Positions 36,801-45,175 of a stretch of 64,000 bases of DNA are shown in pieces. Each line of letters starts with the position of its first letter. Position 1 is the first letter of the stretch. Under the pieces are notes generated by a model. The model was not told the DNA's origin and searched no databases. It saw nothing but the letters and a program-made list of their open reading frames with translations. Both the position numbers and the translations under genes were made by a program. This DNA comes from an uncultured Alcaligenaceae bacterium (GTDB taxonomy: Bacteria > Pseudomonadota > Gammaproteobacteria > Burkholderiales > Burkholderiaceae_B): NCBI GenBank assembly GCA_937908115.1, contig CALEQZ010000035.1:16442-80441 (forward strand), given 5' to 3'.

Positions 36801-39641
36801 TTCGGCGCGCGTGCCAATGACGATGGAGTTCACGCCGCGGCTCTTGGCATGATCGCCGATGGCCACCGTGCTCGTGTCATACGCGATGGCACCGTAGCCC
36901 AGCACGGTGGAATTGTCGCCGCGCGCCTGCACGTTCGAACCGAGCGCCGTGGCATTGTTGCCCACGCTCACGGCGGCATGGCCTACGGCGATGCTGACGT
37001 CGCCCGAGGCCGCAGCCGACGGGCCGATGGCGATGGACTCCTGGCCGGTGGCGCCGGCGTTGTCGTAATTCGCCGCGGCATCCGACTTGATGCTGTAGTA
37101 ATGGGCCATGTTCTGCTCGATGGCCTGGTTGAGCTGGCCGAGGTTGACGGCATCGCCCGCGTCCTCGGCGTCGGCCAGGTTCCGGATACGGACGCTCTCG
37201 GTGCCGTCCGGGCCACCCTTGAGGGTAACGACGCGGTTTTGGCTGCCGAGGTCGTACAGCACCGCGTTGATGTTGTCGTCGATCACGCCCGGCCCGCCCG
37301 GCCCCAAGGCCGTCAGCGCCTCGGCCACCGTACTGTAGGTGGTGCTGCCCACCTTGAACCCAACGACTTTGCCGTCGACGATCGTGCCTTGGCCCAGGAT
37401 ATCGGCCAGGTTTTGCTGCGCAGCGGCCAGCTGGCGGACGTTGACCGCGTCGGTCAATGCCGACCCGTCGGCCACATTGGTGATCCGGCGCGTGGCCGCC
37501 GAACCGCCGCCCCCGCCGACCGACACCACCGAAATGGGGTTGCCCGCCGCGTTGGAGCCGGTCAGGAAACCGACGCCGGTCGACGCCACCGCCTGGGAGT
37601 TGCTGCCCAACGCGACGCTATCGCCCGCGGCCCGCGCATTGGCGCCAAGCGCGACGCCATTGTCGTCGGTGGCGCGGGCGTTAAAGCCCATGACCGTGGC
37701 ATACCGTCCGATGGCCTGCGCCTGTTCGCCAACGGCCACCGAGCCAGTGGCCGCCGTGGTCAGCCCACCGATGGCCACCGCGTGCTCGACCTCCGTGGAC
37801 GCGTCGCGCGCGTTGGCGCGGTAACCGATGGAAATGTTGTGGTCGCCGTCCAGCCGCTCACCCGCATGGCTGCCGACGGACACCGTACCATCGCCAACGA
37901 TGCCACTGCCCGCTTGATAGCCGATGGCCGTGGTCTGGTTGCCGACAACGTTTTGCCCGGCGCGCGTACCGATCGCGATGTGCGAGGTTTTGTCAAAGCC
38001 CGGGTTGACCGGATCGTCGCCCGTGCCCACGCCCGCGTCGGTACCGATGGCGATGCTGTTGGTCGTGGCCGTCCGGGACCCGGTGCCCAGGGATATACCA
38101 TTGTCGCCGCCGGCGCGCGCGCCGGTACCCACTGCCACGGACGAGATACCGCCGGCCTGGGCGTTCCTTCCGGCGGCCAGCGCATCGCGGGCGCTGGCCG
38201 ACGCCGACTGGCCGATGGCAGTTGCCCTGGCCGCGCTGGCCGACGCATTGACGCCCAGCGCCATCGCATCGTCACTCTCATTGCCGGTCACGCGCGAACC
38301 GGTACCCACCGCGATCGCATTGCTGACGTATTCCGGTTCCACCAATGCACCGTCGCCGATGGCGATGCTGCCGGCGCCGTTGCTTTGCGCGTTGCGGCCG
38401 ATTGCCACCGCGGCCACGCCCGCGCGCGACGGGTCCACGCCGTCCTTGCCCGCCTGCGCCCCTTGGCCGATGGCAATGGCTGCCTCGGCGTTCTCAGCCA
38501 CGGTCGCGCCCTCGCCTTGCGCGATCGCGCCGTTGGCGCCGACACCGACCACCGCGCCCTTGCCGGCGGCCAGGCTGGCGTCAGCGTTGGCCACCGATTC
38601 CGGGCCGATGGCCACCGAATCCTCGCCTATGGCCTGGGAATCGGCCAGCGTCGAATTGGCGTGGAAATACTTCACCCCCGCGCCGTCGACGTATAGGTCC
38701 TGTTGCAGCTGGTAGAGCTGCCCGCCGGTGACGGCATCCTTGCTGCCGGCGGCGATCGTCCCGTCGGCCACGTTGGTGATCTTCTGGCCGGCCATGTCCA
38801 GCCCGCCGGACAACGTCGTTTGCCCGGACACCGACAGCGGCCCGTTGACATTCGTCGCGCCGGTGACCGTCACGGTGCCATTGAGTTGGGTCGGGCCGGT
38901 CACGGTCACGCCGTTGTTGAGGTTGGTGGCGCCGGTCACCGTCAGCGGGCCACCCAGATTGGATGCGCCCGCGACGTTCAACGTGCCGCCCACGCTGGTG
39001 TTCCCGGTGCTGGCAAGCGTGGCCGCGCTGATGTCGTCGGCGGTCTTGACCGTGATCGTCGTCCCGCTGCGGGTGACTTCGATGTTTTGGCCGCCTTCGA
39101 TCGTGACCGTATCGCCCGGCTGGACATTTGCGCCGGCACCGGCCTCGCCGCCCGCCTTGATATTCCAGCCTTTGTTTGCCTGGACCAGCGCCTCGTCGGC
39201 GGTATTTTGCGCGGCATCAACCCCGGTTTGCAGGGTCGAAACCGCGTTATTTAAATCCTGCTGCACCGCATGCAGCTGCGATCCATTAACCGCGTCGGTG
39301 CTATCGGCAGAAACCGTGCCATTATCCAGGCCGGTTATTTTCCCGCCTTCGGAAAACCGGATTTCACCGGCTCCGTTCGAAAATACGATTTCATTGCCGT
39401 CCGTTTCGACCGGTTCGGCGCCCGTCAAGGCAACATCTGCGAGCGCCGGAACGCTGGCGGCCATGAGGGCTGCCGCGGCGGCTTTGCACAGTCCCATGGC
39501 ACGCCTGCGGGCCGCATCTATGGCGGGGCCGCCAGAGACCACCTGCGCCTTAGAACGCTTTCCTCGTGCCTTGGCAATTTCGGACACGGCAACGTAAGTG
39601 CGCGTCCGTTCATTCCAGACCGATTTGTAAAGTCGATTCAC
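33822..39641 (-). CDS. trimeric autotransporter adhesin (YadA/Hep-Hag family)
   Basis: Type Vc secreted surface adhesin of 1939 residues. It begins with an extended signal peptide region (MNRLYKSVWNERTRTYVAVS, ESPR) and a hydrophobic signal cleaved near ALA-D at about residue 68. Two separate head regions made of 14-residue VAIG-type Hep/Hag repeats lie at about 340-700 and 865-1135. They alternate with neck/HIM motifs (TDAVNxxQL) and stalk repeats of about 120 residues. The YadA anchor is at about 1845-1939 (from NRLNRMEDQIH to the final VGFQW). The start is GTG with a weak AGG site. It heads a locus with two lipoprotein genes. Likely roles are attachment, autoaggregation or serum resistance; the ligand is unknown. 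Confidence 0.95.
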   Translation of the reverse strand: MNRLYKSVWNERTRTYVAVSEIAKARGKRSKAQVVSGGPAIDAARRRAMGLCKAAAAALMAASVPALADVALTGAEPVETDGNEIVFSNGAGEIRFSEGGKITGLDNGTVSADSTDAVNGSQLHAVQQDLNNAVSTLQTGVDAAQNTADEALVQANKGWNIKAGGEAGAGANVQPGDTVTIEGGQNIEVTRSGTTITVKTADDISAATLASTGNTSVGGTLNVAGASNLGGPLTVTGATNLNNGVTVTGPTQLNGTVTVTGATNVNGPLSVSGQTTLSGGLDMAGQKITNVADGTIAAGSKDAVTGGQLYQLQQDLYVDGAGVKYFHANSTLADSQAIGEDSVAIGPESVANADASLAAGKGAVVGVGANGAIAQGEGATVAENAEAAIAIGQGAQAGKDGVDPSRAGVAAVAIGRNAQSNGAGSIAIGDGALVEPEYVSNAIAVGTGSRVTGNESDDAMALGVNASASAARATAIGQSASASARDALAAGRNAQAGGISSVAVGTGARAGGDNGISLGTGSRTATTNSIAIGTDAGVGTGDDPVNPGFDKTSHIAIGTRAGQNVVGNQTTAIGYQAGSGIVGDGTVSVGSHAGERLDGDHNISIGYRANARDASTEVEHAVAIGGLTTAATGSVAVGEQAQAIGRYATVMGFNARATDDNGVALGANARAAGDSVALGSNSQAVASTGVGFLTGSNAAGNPISVVSVGGGGGSAATRRITNVADGSALTDAVNVRQLAAAQQNLADILGQGTIVDGKVVGFKVGSTTYSTVAEALTALGPGGPGVIDDNINAVLYDLGSQNRVVTLKGGPDGTESVRIRNLADAEDAGDAVNLGQLNQAIEQNMAHYYSIKSDAAANYDNAGATGQESIAIGPSAAASGDVSIAVGHAAVSVGNNATALGSNVQARGDNSTVLGYGAIAYDTSTVAIGDHAKSRGVNSIVIGTRAEADSQEAGTVDDAIVIGTEADVTADAGIAMGKHAVASATRGVAIGHTAAARSSSATAVGDRSVASGVNAVAIGTSAHASGGNAQASGTGALATGADSIASGSGAAAYAVNGIALGKGAVSGVWSPDPDKEADNVNTIAIGTNASATAKNSVAIGADSSTEASYGTSVARYSNIENDDAAAGVVSVGSSGGAGGQPILRRITNVAGGMDDTDAVNVAQLRAVRNTGWTYAGNSGSTTQTMGSTVQIVGGATDVATSSQNVKTVVTPGTYTVDANGDVVYENGKIEIQFAETPRFKGADMGGYKVTGVAAGSVTSTSTDAVNGAQLYEVANRPITFQGDTGSVARKLGETQVIRGSLDAAAAASSSNIRTAVNGAGELEILLANNLAVDSLMINNGGPVISAAGVDMKSLKISNVAAGTADTDAVNLGQLKRVEQVASQGWNLSANGANASNVAPDDTVDLANTDGNIKIAKAGNNVTFNLADSVSINNNLLVGGNFDVIGTSILAGGAVIGNQLTVNPDTVVNMGGNRITNVAAGMADTDAVNLAQLKEVQLTVGQGWKLTANGADSSDVAPGATVDLSNDDGNIDITKTGNEVAFNLAKDIEVDSVTTGNTVLNTNGVTISGGPAGNVVLSNTGLQAGTVVISSQTGINAGGFRITNVAAGVADTDAVNVSQLKKVEQTISDLGDRAVKYDGNSGDPKNQITLEGDVSTDGGKTGGTKITNLARGEISATSTDAVNGSQIHEMGESIAQGMGGNSKFVDGKLVTELNVGGNTYTNVNDALNGVQNDIDNVSEIANKGWNVQVNGDAASKVGPGDTVQFINGSNVEITRSGTNITVAMAKDIKVESVTATKVSAKEIAIENGPTINDQGIDMNGKRITNLADGKNDSDAVNLGQLNRVAGNVNNRLNRMEDQIHRNDHRASAGIAAALATAGLPQAYLPGKSMFSVAGSTWRGESGYAMGLSTVSDNGRWLLKGSVSGSSRGDYGATVGVGFQW
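34740..35560 (-). repeat. tandem stalk repeats within the adhesin gene
   Basis: About 360-base units recur, each coding for a block with TDAVNLAQLK, a GW(N/K)LxANG motif, VAPxxTVDL and NITKTGN-type text. Two units are clearly alike (starting near 35500 and 35140) and a third is partial (near 34800). Such DNA could recombine and change stalk length. Confidence 0.6.
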
Positions 39642-40089
39642 TTTGTTTACCTATTGCCAAAACCAGTTGGCGTCCCACGCCTGGACGCTTACAAATGCGT
39701 TTCCTTGCGAGTTACCCGAAGTAACTCTCCGAGGCCGGAAATATGGCGCAAATGGATTGACAATGGGTGCGTAAACTATTGTTTTTTAATAATCTTTGAC
39801 GAATGAATTGGAAAGAATCGTAAACTGGTGCCGGTAATGAAAAATACCTTCAAATCGTGACGCACTATGTCGGGCGAAATGTTGCGCGGTTGACACATCT
39901 GCTGGGCAAACCGGCTACAAGCGGTGCGCATCGGCTTTTTGGCCACTAACCATCCGGGGCACGACAGCGACTGCGCAAACCGGCATGCTTTCGGCTGACG
40001 CGCCCGCGACGCCCGGCCAGATCGATCGCACCACGTGGATCGCCTCGCCCCCCGCGCCTCGCGGGCGTGCCCGGGATGACGGAGACCGC
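39642..40089. promoter_or_regulatory. A+T-rich divergent control region upstream of the adhesin
   Basis: This 448-base gap separates the adhesin from a divergent lipoprotein gene and is clearly poorer in G+C than its neighbours, above all at 39765-39860. A perfect 7-base inverted repeat GAGTTAC-CCGAA-GTAACTC lies at 39709-39727, 68 bases before the adhesin start, and could be an operator or an mRNA hairpin. On the minus strand TTTCCA and TATTAA 17 bases apart (about 39819-39791) make a weak promoter match. No gene is seen in it. Confidence 0.5.
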
Positions 40090-41325
40090 ATGTTCCTTGC
40101 CGTGCCAAGCCCTCTGCCGCTGCAAGCCTGCCGCGCCGCTATCCTTGCGCTGTTGGCCATCCTCGCGGCCTGCAACGGCCGGCCACCTTCAGACGATCCC
40201 CGCAGCACCATGCACGGCATCGCGGCCGTGCATGGACCCGGCCACATTCGGTGGGTCTTTTTCAGCAGTGCCGGTTATCCGCCGCGCCGCCCGGCGGCAG
40301 GCGACGATTGGACACATGACGTCTTCGTGGTCCCCTGGGACGCCGCCACCGGCAAGCTCGGCAGCGCGCGGTCCTTCATACAGCGTCCGCAAGCCCAGGA
40401 ACCGGTGGCAGCAGCGCAACTGCCCGGCGGCCGCATCTTGCTGACCATGGAAGATGGCTGGAACACCCCGAACACAGTGACCCAGCGCTATGGCATTTAC
40501 CGTATAGACCTCGGGCCCGTGCACCCCTACCCCGCCGAAGTCGAAGCAGGCGGCCATTCGGGCGACGTAGCGGCGGTGGCCGACCGCTTCGTGATCGCCT
40601 ATTCCGAAGGATGGATAGCGGGCGGCGGCGTGGCGCAGTTGGGAAGCGGCAACGGCATCTACGCCCGCGTCTATGGTGCAGGCGGCAGCTTGCAGCACCG
40701 CATCGACCTGGCACCGCGCCAACGCGCCTGGTGGCCAAGGATTGCCGGCGGCGAAGACCGGGCGCTCGTGCTCTGGCAGGCGCTGGCCGCCGACGCCAGC
40801 CATGCCCGCTTGGAGTCCGCCGTACTGGACCCGGTCTCCGGCCGCAGCCGCCCGCCGATGCAACTGCTCGGGCGCGTGCAGTATTACGTGTACGCAGCCG
40901 CCTGGCTGCCGACCGTGCGACGCTTCCTGGTCGTGGCCACGGGTGACGATGGGCACGGCCGGGCCCTGCTCGTCGATCTGTCGGGTCAGGTCGTGGCACA
41001 GCTATCCTGCATGCCGGCCACCGTGCGCGAGGCTGGGATTGCGGTCGCGCCCGGCACGCCTGCCGGACGAGCGACCGCCTACACGCCTGCCGAGGACGGG
41101 CGCATGCTGCAGCTGCGCGCCAGCGAATCGCACTTGGCGCTTGCCGGCGTGCTGCACGACATCGACGGCAGAACGGTCTCTTGGGGAACCACAGGCGGCA
41201 TCGGCCTATGGCAGGCCACGGGCGTGCTGCATTGGCTCTCCCTGTCGCCCGCCGGCATCGTCCAGGCGCGCTACCGCCCAGGCGATGCGGCCGCGCCGGA
41301 TGCACGAGACCGCTGCGCGCAATGA
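40090..41325 (+). CDS. orphan lipoprotein, possible beta-propeller
   Basis: I do not recognise this 411-residue protein. It has a lipoprotein signal peptide with lipobox LAAC (Cys about residue 28). The mature part has repeated beta-rich segments with regularly spaced Gly-Asp and Trp residues (VFVVPWDAATGKLG, GIYARVYGAGGSLQHRIDLA, RALVLWQALAADASHA, RVQYYVYAAAWLPT), which suggests a beta-propeller fold. The ATG at 40090 has an ACGGAG ribosome binding site. It is divergent from the adhesin and convergent with cysM. A link to the adhesin is possible by position only. Confidence 0.65.
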   Translation: MFLAVPSPLPLQACRAAILALLAILAACNGRPPSDDPRSTMHGIAAVHGPGHIRWVFFSSAGYPPRRPAAGDDWTHDVFVVPWDAATGKLGSARSFIQRPQAQEPVAAAQLPGGRILLTMEDGWNTPNTVTQRYGIYRIDLGPVHPYPAEVEAGGHSGDVAAVADRFVIAYSEGWIAGGGVAQLGSGNGIYARVYGAGGSLQHRIDLAPRQRAWWPRIAGGEDRALVLWQALAADASHARLESAVLDPVSGRSRPPMQLLGRVQYYVYAAAWLPTVRRFLVVATGDDGHGRALLVDLSGQVVAQLSCMPATVREAGIAVAPGTPAGRATAYTPAEDGRMLQLRASESHLALAGVLHDIDGRTVSWGTTGGIGLWQATGVLHWLSLSPAGIVQARYRPGDAAAPDARDRCAQ

Positions 41326-41392
41326 CGGCCGGCGGCAACCTGGACCGAGCCGTGTCGTGCCGCCGGCCACATCCACGGGCGGCGACGCGAGG

Positions 41393-42301
41393 TCAGTTGA
41401 ACACGCCCGTCGACAGGTAGCGGTCGCCGCGGTCGCAGACGATGAATACGATCGTCGCGTCGTTGACACGCTGCGCCACCCGCAGCGCGGCGATCAGCGC
41501 GCCCGCAGACGAAATCCCGCCGAAAATGCCCTCTTCTGCGGCCAGCCGCCTGGCCATCGCCTCGGCTTCGCGCTGGTCGATGGATTCGAACGCATCCACG
41601 CGCGAGGGATCGTAAATACGCGGCAGGTAGGCTTGCGGCCACTTGCGTATGCCCGGGATTTGCGAGCCTTCGGCCGGCTGAGCGCCGATGACCTGGATGC
41701 CCGGGTTGCGCGACTTCAGGTACTGGGACACGCCCATGATGGTGCCGGTGGTGCCCATGGCGCTGACGAAATGGGTCACCCGCCCGCCGGTTTGTTCCCA
41801 GATTTCCGGCCCGGTGCCTTCGACGTGGGCAAGCGGGTTGTCCGGGTTGGCGAACTGGTCGAGCACCTTGCCCTTGCCCTCGGCCTGCATGCGCATGGCC
41901 AGGTCGCGGGCATATTCCATGCCACCCTGGTCGGCCGGCGTCAGGATCAGCTCCGCGCCATAGGCGGTCATTGCGGCGCGCCGCTCCAGCGACAGGTTGT
42001 CCGGCATGATCAGGATCATGCGATAGCCGCGCATGGCTGCCGCCATGGCCAACGCGATGCCGGTGTTGCCGCTGGTCGCCTCGATCAGCGTGTCGCCGGG
42101 CCGGATCTCGCCGCGGGCTTCCGCGCGCTTGATCATGGATAGTGCCGGCCGGTCCTTCACGGAGCCGGCCGGATTGTTGCCTTCCAGCTTGGCCAGGATG
42201 ACGTTGCCGCGCGGTTCGCCCGCATCGCCCGGAATGCGCTGCAGGCGCACCAGGGGCGTATTGCCGACGGTGTCTTCGATGGTAGGGTAGGTAGTAGCCA
42301 T
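41393..42301 (-). CDS. cysM: cysteine synthase B (O-acetylserine sulfhydrylase)
   Basis: PLP enzyme that makes cysteine from O-acetylserine and sulfide or thiosulfate. The 302-residue protein has GNTPLVRLQRIPG, the PLP lysine in NNPAGSVKDRPALSM, the substrate loop EATSGNTGIALA and the phosphate loop GTTGTIMG. Length and the KDRPA sequence fit CysM rather than CysK. The ATG at 42301 was chosen; longer readings run through the gap to comEA. It closes the long housekeeping block. Confidence 0.93.
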   Translation of the reverse strand: MATTYPTIEDTVGNTPLVRLQRIPGDAGEPRGNVILAKLEGNNPAGSVKDRPALSMIKRAEARGEIRPGDTLIEATSGNTGIALAMAAAMRGYRMILIMPDNLSLERRAAMTAYGAELILTPADQGGMEYARDLAMRMQAEGKGKVLDQFANPDNPLAHVEGTGPEIWEQTGGRVTHFVSAMGTTGTIMGVSQYLKSRNPGIQVIGAQPAEGSQIPGIRKWPQAYLPRIYDPSRVDAFESIDQREAEAMARRLAAEEGIFGGISSAGALIAALRVAQRVNDATIVFIVCDRGDRYLSTGVFN

Positions 42302-42470
42302 GGCGCGATCATAACGTTTGCGCGGCCGCGCCCAGGCCCATATACCCCTCGAGCCGTGCGGGAATAGCCGGGGCGCTCCGGCGGCCACCAGCGATGGCCG
42401 CTTCGGCGGTCGCCGTCCGGTGGCCGCGCAAAAGGCTTCGCCCGCCGCAGCAGGCTTGCCGCCCCCGGTG

Positions 42471-42926
42471 TCACCGGCCCGGCTTGCCCGGCGACGGCTG
42501 GGACGGCTGCGGCTTGGCCGGCGCCGGCTTGGCATCCTGTCCGCCCACGGTCAGCCCGGCCGCCTGCAGCTGTTGCAGCCGCTTCGGTCCGATGCCCCGG
42601 ACGCGGTCGGACAAGTCCTCCAGCGATTCGAAGCGGCCGGCACGCGTGCGCTCTTGCACGATGATCTGCGCGGTCTTGGGACCGATTCCGCGCAAGGCCT
42701 GCAGTTGCTCGGCCGTGGCCGTGTTCAGGTCGACCGCGCCCGCGTCCGCGCACGATAAGCCCAGGCCGGCGGCCAACGCCATCACGCCGACCGAGCGCGC
42801 CAGCCCGCGGCGCGGGCGGCTGGATCGCTCGCAGCGCACCGGACGGCAGGGACGGGCCGCCGCGCGAAAGTGCACGGTGGCATCGCCGCGCGGGGCGGCC
42901 ACGCAAGAATGCAGAAATGGATTCAT
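42471..42926 (-). CDS. ComEA-like helix-hairpin-helix DNA-binding protein
   Basis: Secreted or periplasmic DNA-binding protein of the ComEA type, linked to DNA uptake or pilus-related DNA handling. The 151-residue protein has a basic N-terminus, a hydrophobic segment near residue 45-62, and paired HhH motifs in DLNTATAEQLQALRGIGPKT and RVRGIGPKRLQQLQAAGL, followed by a Pro/Lys-rich tail. The ATG at 42926 follows AGGAGCC. The unusually long Arg-rich region before the hydrophobic segment makes the signal peptide prediction uncertain. Confidence 0.8.
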   Translation of the reverse strand: MNPFLHSCVAAPRGDATVHFRAAARPCRPVRCERSSRPRRGLARSVGVMALAAGLGLSCADAGAVDLNTATAEQLQALRGIGPKTAQIIVQERTRAGRFESLEDLSDRVRGIGPKRLQQLQAAGLTVGGQDAKPAPAKPQPSQPSPGKPGR

Positions 42927-43042
42927 GATCGGGCTCCTGTAAAGGCGGCGCCCCAGTGCGCCGCCGCGCCCATCATGGAGCCGGCAGGCGCCGCGCACGA
43001 GACCGCGCGCGGCGGTTTGGCCATGCGTAGAAACCGCGGCGA

Positions 43043-44041
43043 TCAGCCGCCTTGCTTGGCCAGCCAGTCGCGCACGTACTTCGCCACGCCAGTCTGTACA
43101 TCCTGCATCGGCGCAGTGAATCCGGCTTCGCGCAGTTGCGTGTCGTCGGCGCGCGTGTAGCTTTGGTAGCGGCCTTTGAGATCGTCCGGGAAGTCGATGT
43201 AGCGCACCAGCCCCTGCTCGGCCAGCTCCTGCAGCGACAGGGGCGGCTTGCCCTCCGCCTCGCGCAAGGTGTTGACCACGGTCATCGCCACGTCGTTGAA
43301 CGGCTGTGCCCGCCCGGTGCCGCAGTTGAAAATGCCCGAGCGTTCGGGGTGGTCCAGGAAATGCAGGTTGACTGCGACGACATCCTCGACCGAGATGAAG
43401 TCGCGGCTTTGCTCGCCCGCGCCGTAGCCGTCCCAGCCGCCGAACAGGCGCACGTGGCCCTCGTTGCGGAACTGGTTCATGTTGTGAAAGGCCACCGAGG
43501 CCATGCGACCTTTGTGCTGCTCGTTCGGGCCATAGACGTTGAAGTAGCGCAGGCCCACCGTCGGGGCCTTCAGGCGCCCGGCCATGCGCCGGCGCACCAC
43601 CTGGTCGAACAACAGCTTGGAATAGCCGTACACGTTCAACGGCCGCTCGTTGGCCGGATCCTCCGCATATACCGGCCCGGCGCCGTAGACCGCCGCCGAC
43701 GAAGCGTAGATGAACGGGATACGGTGGGCCTGGCAGTATTCGAACAGCTCCAGCGTCACGCGGTAGTTGTTGTCCATCATGTAGCGGCCGTTGCGCTCGG
43801 TGGTGTCCGAGCACGCCCCCTGGTGCAGGATGGCCTCGACGCGGCGCAGCCGCCCGTCGGCGACCATGCGACGGAAGTCATCCTTGTCCAGGTAGTCGGC
43901 GATGCGGCAATCGACCAGGTTGACGAACTTGTCTCCCTGGGTCAAGTCATCGACCGCGATGATGTCGGTAATGCCGCGGCCGTTCAGGCCACGCACCAGA
44001 TTGCTGCCGATGAAGCCGGCTGCTCCGGTCACGACGATCAT
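43043..44041 (-). CDS. hldD: ADP-L-glycero-D-manno-heptose-6-epimerase
   Basis: Last enzyme of ADP-heptose synthesis for the lipopolysaccharide inner core. The 332-residue short-chain dehydrogenase-like protein has the NAD motif VTGAAGFIGSNLVRGL, YxxxK in YGYSKLLFDQ, and FNVYGPNEQHKGRMASV, all typical of HldD. It lies 127 bases after hldA on the same strand. Confidence 0.96.
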   Translation of the reverse strand: MIVVTGAAGFIGSNLVRGLNGRGITDIIAVDDLTQGDKFVNLVDCRIADYLDKDDFRRMVADGRLRRVEAILHQGACSDTTERNGRYMMDNNYRVTLELFEYCQAHRIPFIYASSAAVYGAGPVYAEDPANERPLNVYGYSKLLFDQVVRRRMAGRLKAPTVGLRYFNVYGPNEQHKGRMASVAFHNMNQFRNEGHVRLFGGWDGYGAGEQSRDFISVEDVVAVNLHFLDHPERSGIFNCGTGRAQPFNDVAMTVVNTLREAEGKPPLSLQELAEQGLVRYIDFPDDLKGRYQSYTRADDTQLREAGFTAPMQDVQTGVAKYVRDWLAKQGG

Positions 44042-44168
44042 GGCATTTGCTCCCTTGCGCTGCGGCCTGCCGGCAGCGCATGAAAATAAGGTAACCGGAT
44101 CGTAGGCGCCGACAGGCCGGCCGAGCCGGCGCGGCGCCGATCCGCGAAAACGGGTTGGAAACGCTGGA

Positions 44169-45098
44169 TCACGACAATTCCCCCGCCGTCACCACGGAAG
44201 TGCCCAGCTTGCCCACGACCACGCCACCCGCCCGGTTGGCCCAGCGCATGGCCTGGTGCCAATCCAGCCCCGCCGCGCGCGTGACCGCAAGCGTGGCCAA
44301 CACCGTATCGCCCGCGCCGGACACGTCGAAGACTTCGTGGGCCTGCGCATCGACGTGGTCGCGCCCGGCGTCGGTGAAAAGCGTCATCCCCTGCTCCGAG
44401 CGCGTGACCAGCAAGGCCTCCAGGCCCAGGTCCATGCGCAACCGCTGTGCCCTTTCGGCCAACTGCGCCTCGTCGCGCCAGCGTCCCACCGCCTGCTGCA
44501 TCTCTGCACGGTTGGGCGTGACCAGCGTCGCGCCACGGTAGCGGCCGTAGTCGTCTCCCTTCGGATCGACCAACACGGGCACCCCCACCGCGCGTGCGCG
44601 TTCGATGAGGGCCTGCACGCGCTTGAGCGCCCCCTTGGCGTAGTCGGAAAGCACCAGGACATCGTGGCTGGCCAGCAGCCGCTCGGACAGCACGTCCAGC
44701 GCGTCCAGGGCAGTCTCGCCCGGCGATTCTTCGAAGTCCACGCGCAGCAGCTGCTGCTGCCGGCCCAGCACGCGCATCTTCAGCGTCGTGGGCTGGCTGG
44801 CGTCGACCGCAAGCTCGGCCTTGACGCCGGCTTCGCGCGCCAGTGCCGCGATGTTGCGGCCCGGCTCATCGTCACCGACGATGCCGACCAGCGTGGCCTG
44901 GCCGCCCAGGGCGGCAATGTTGCGCGCCACGTTGGCCGCGCCGCCGAGGCGATCTTCGCAACGCGCCACCTTGACCACGGGCACGGGCGCTTCGGGCGAT
45001 ATGCGCTCGACCTCGCCGAACCAATAACGGTCGAGCATCACGTCGCCCGCGACCAGCACGCGCGCGCGTCGCACGGCTTCGGCGGGAAAGCGGGTCAT
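44169..45098 (-). CDS. hldA: D-glycero-beta-D-manno-heptose-7-phosphate kinase (HldE domain I)
   Basis: PfkB-family kinase that phosphorylates heptose-7-phosphate at C1 in ADP-heptose synthesis. The 309-residue protein has GGAANVARNIAALGG, the ribokinase signature DVSGAGDTVLATLAV near the C-terminus and an N-terminal GDVMLDRYWFGEVERISPEAPVPVV. It ends before the nucleotidyltransferase domain of the fused HldE, so the second activity must be encoded elsewhere, as is usual in this family. The ATG at 45098 is the family-like start. Confidence 0.93.
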   Translation of the reverse strand: MTRFPAEAVRRARVLVAGDVMLDRYWFGEVERISPEAPVPVVKVARCEDRLGGAANVARNIAALGGQATLVGIVGDDEPGRNIAALAREAGVKAELAVDASQPTTLKMRVLGRQQQLLRVDFEESPGETALDALDVLSERLLASHDVLVLSDYAKGALKRVQALIERARAVGVPVLVDPKGDDYGRYRGATLVTPNRAEMQQAVGRWRDEAQLAERAQRLRMDLGLEALLVTRSEQGMTLFTDAGRDHVDAQAHEVFDVSGAGDTVLATLAVTRAAGLDWHQAMRWANRAGGVVVGKLGTSVVTAGELS

Positions 45099-45175
45099 CG
45101 CGGCTCCCGGGTGGCCGGATCGGCCGCCGGGCAATTCCGATCCATCGATGTGTCCTTTTTGCTGGTGCGTCCGGA

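Noticed and set aside
34740..38610. Possible CRISPR array because of regular repeats
   Set aside because: Repeats are coding, in frame and imperfect, with no spacer pattern and no cas genes.
36573..38696. Long plus-strand open frame (707 residues) opposite the adhesin
   Set aside because: It mirrors the repetitive high-GC adhesin codons and has no family signal; the same holds for 33804-35771.
39642..40089. BvgA binding sites upstream of the adhesin
   Set aside because: Only single loose TTTCC-type matches; no pair of inverted heptads was found.
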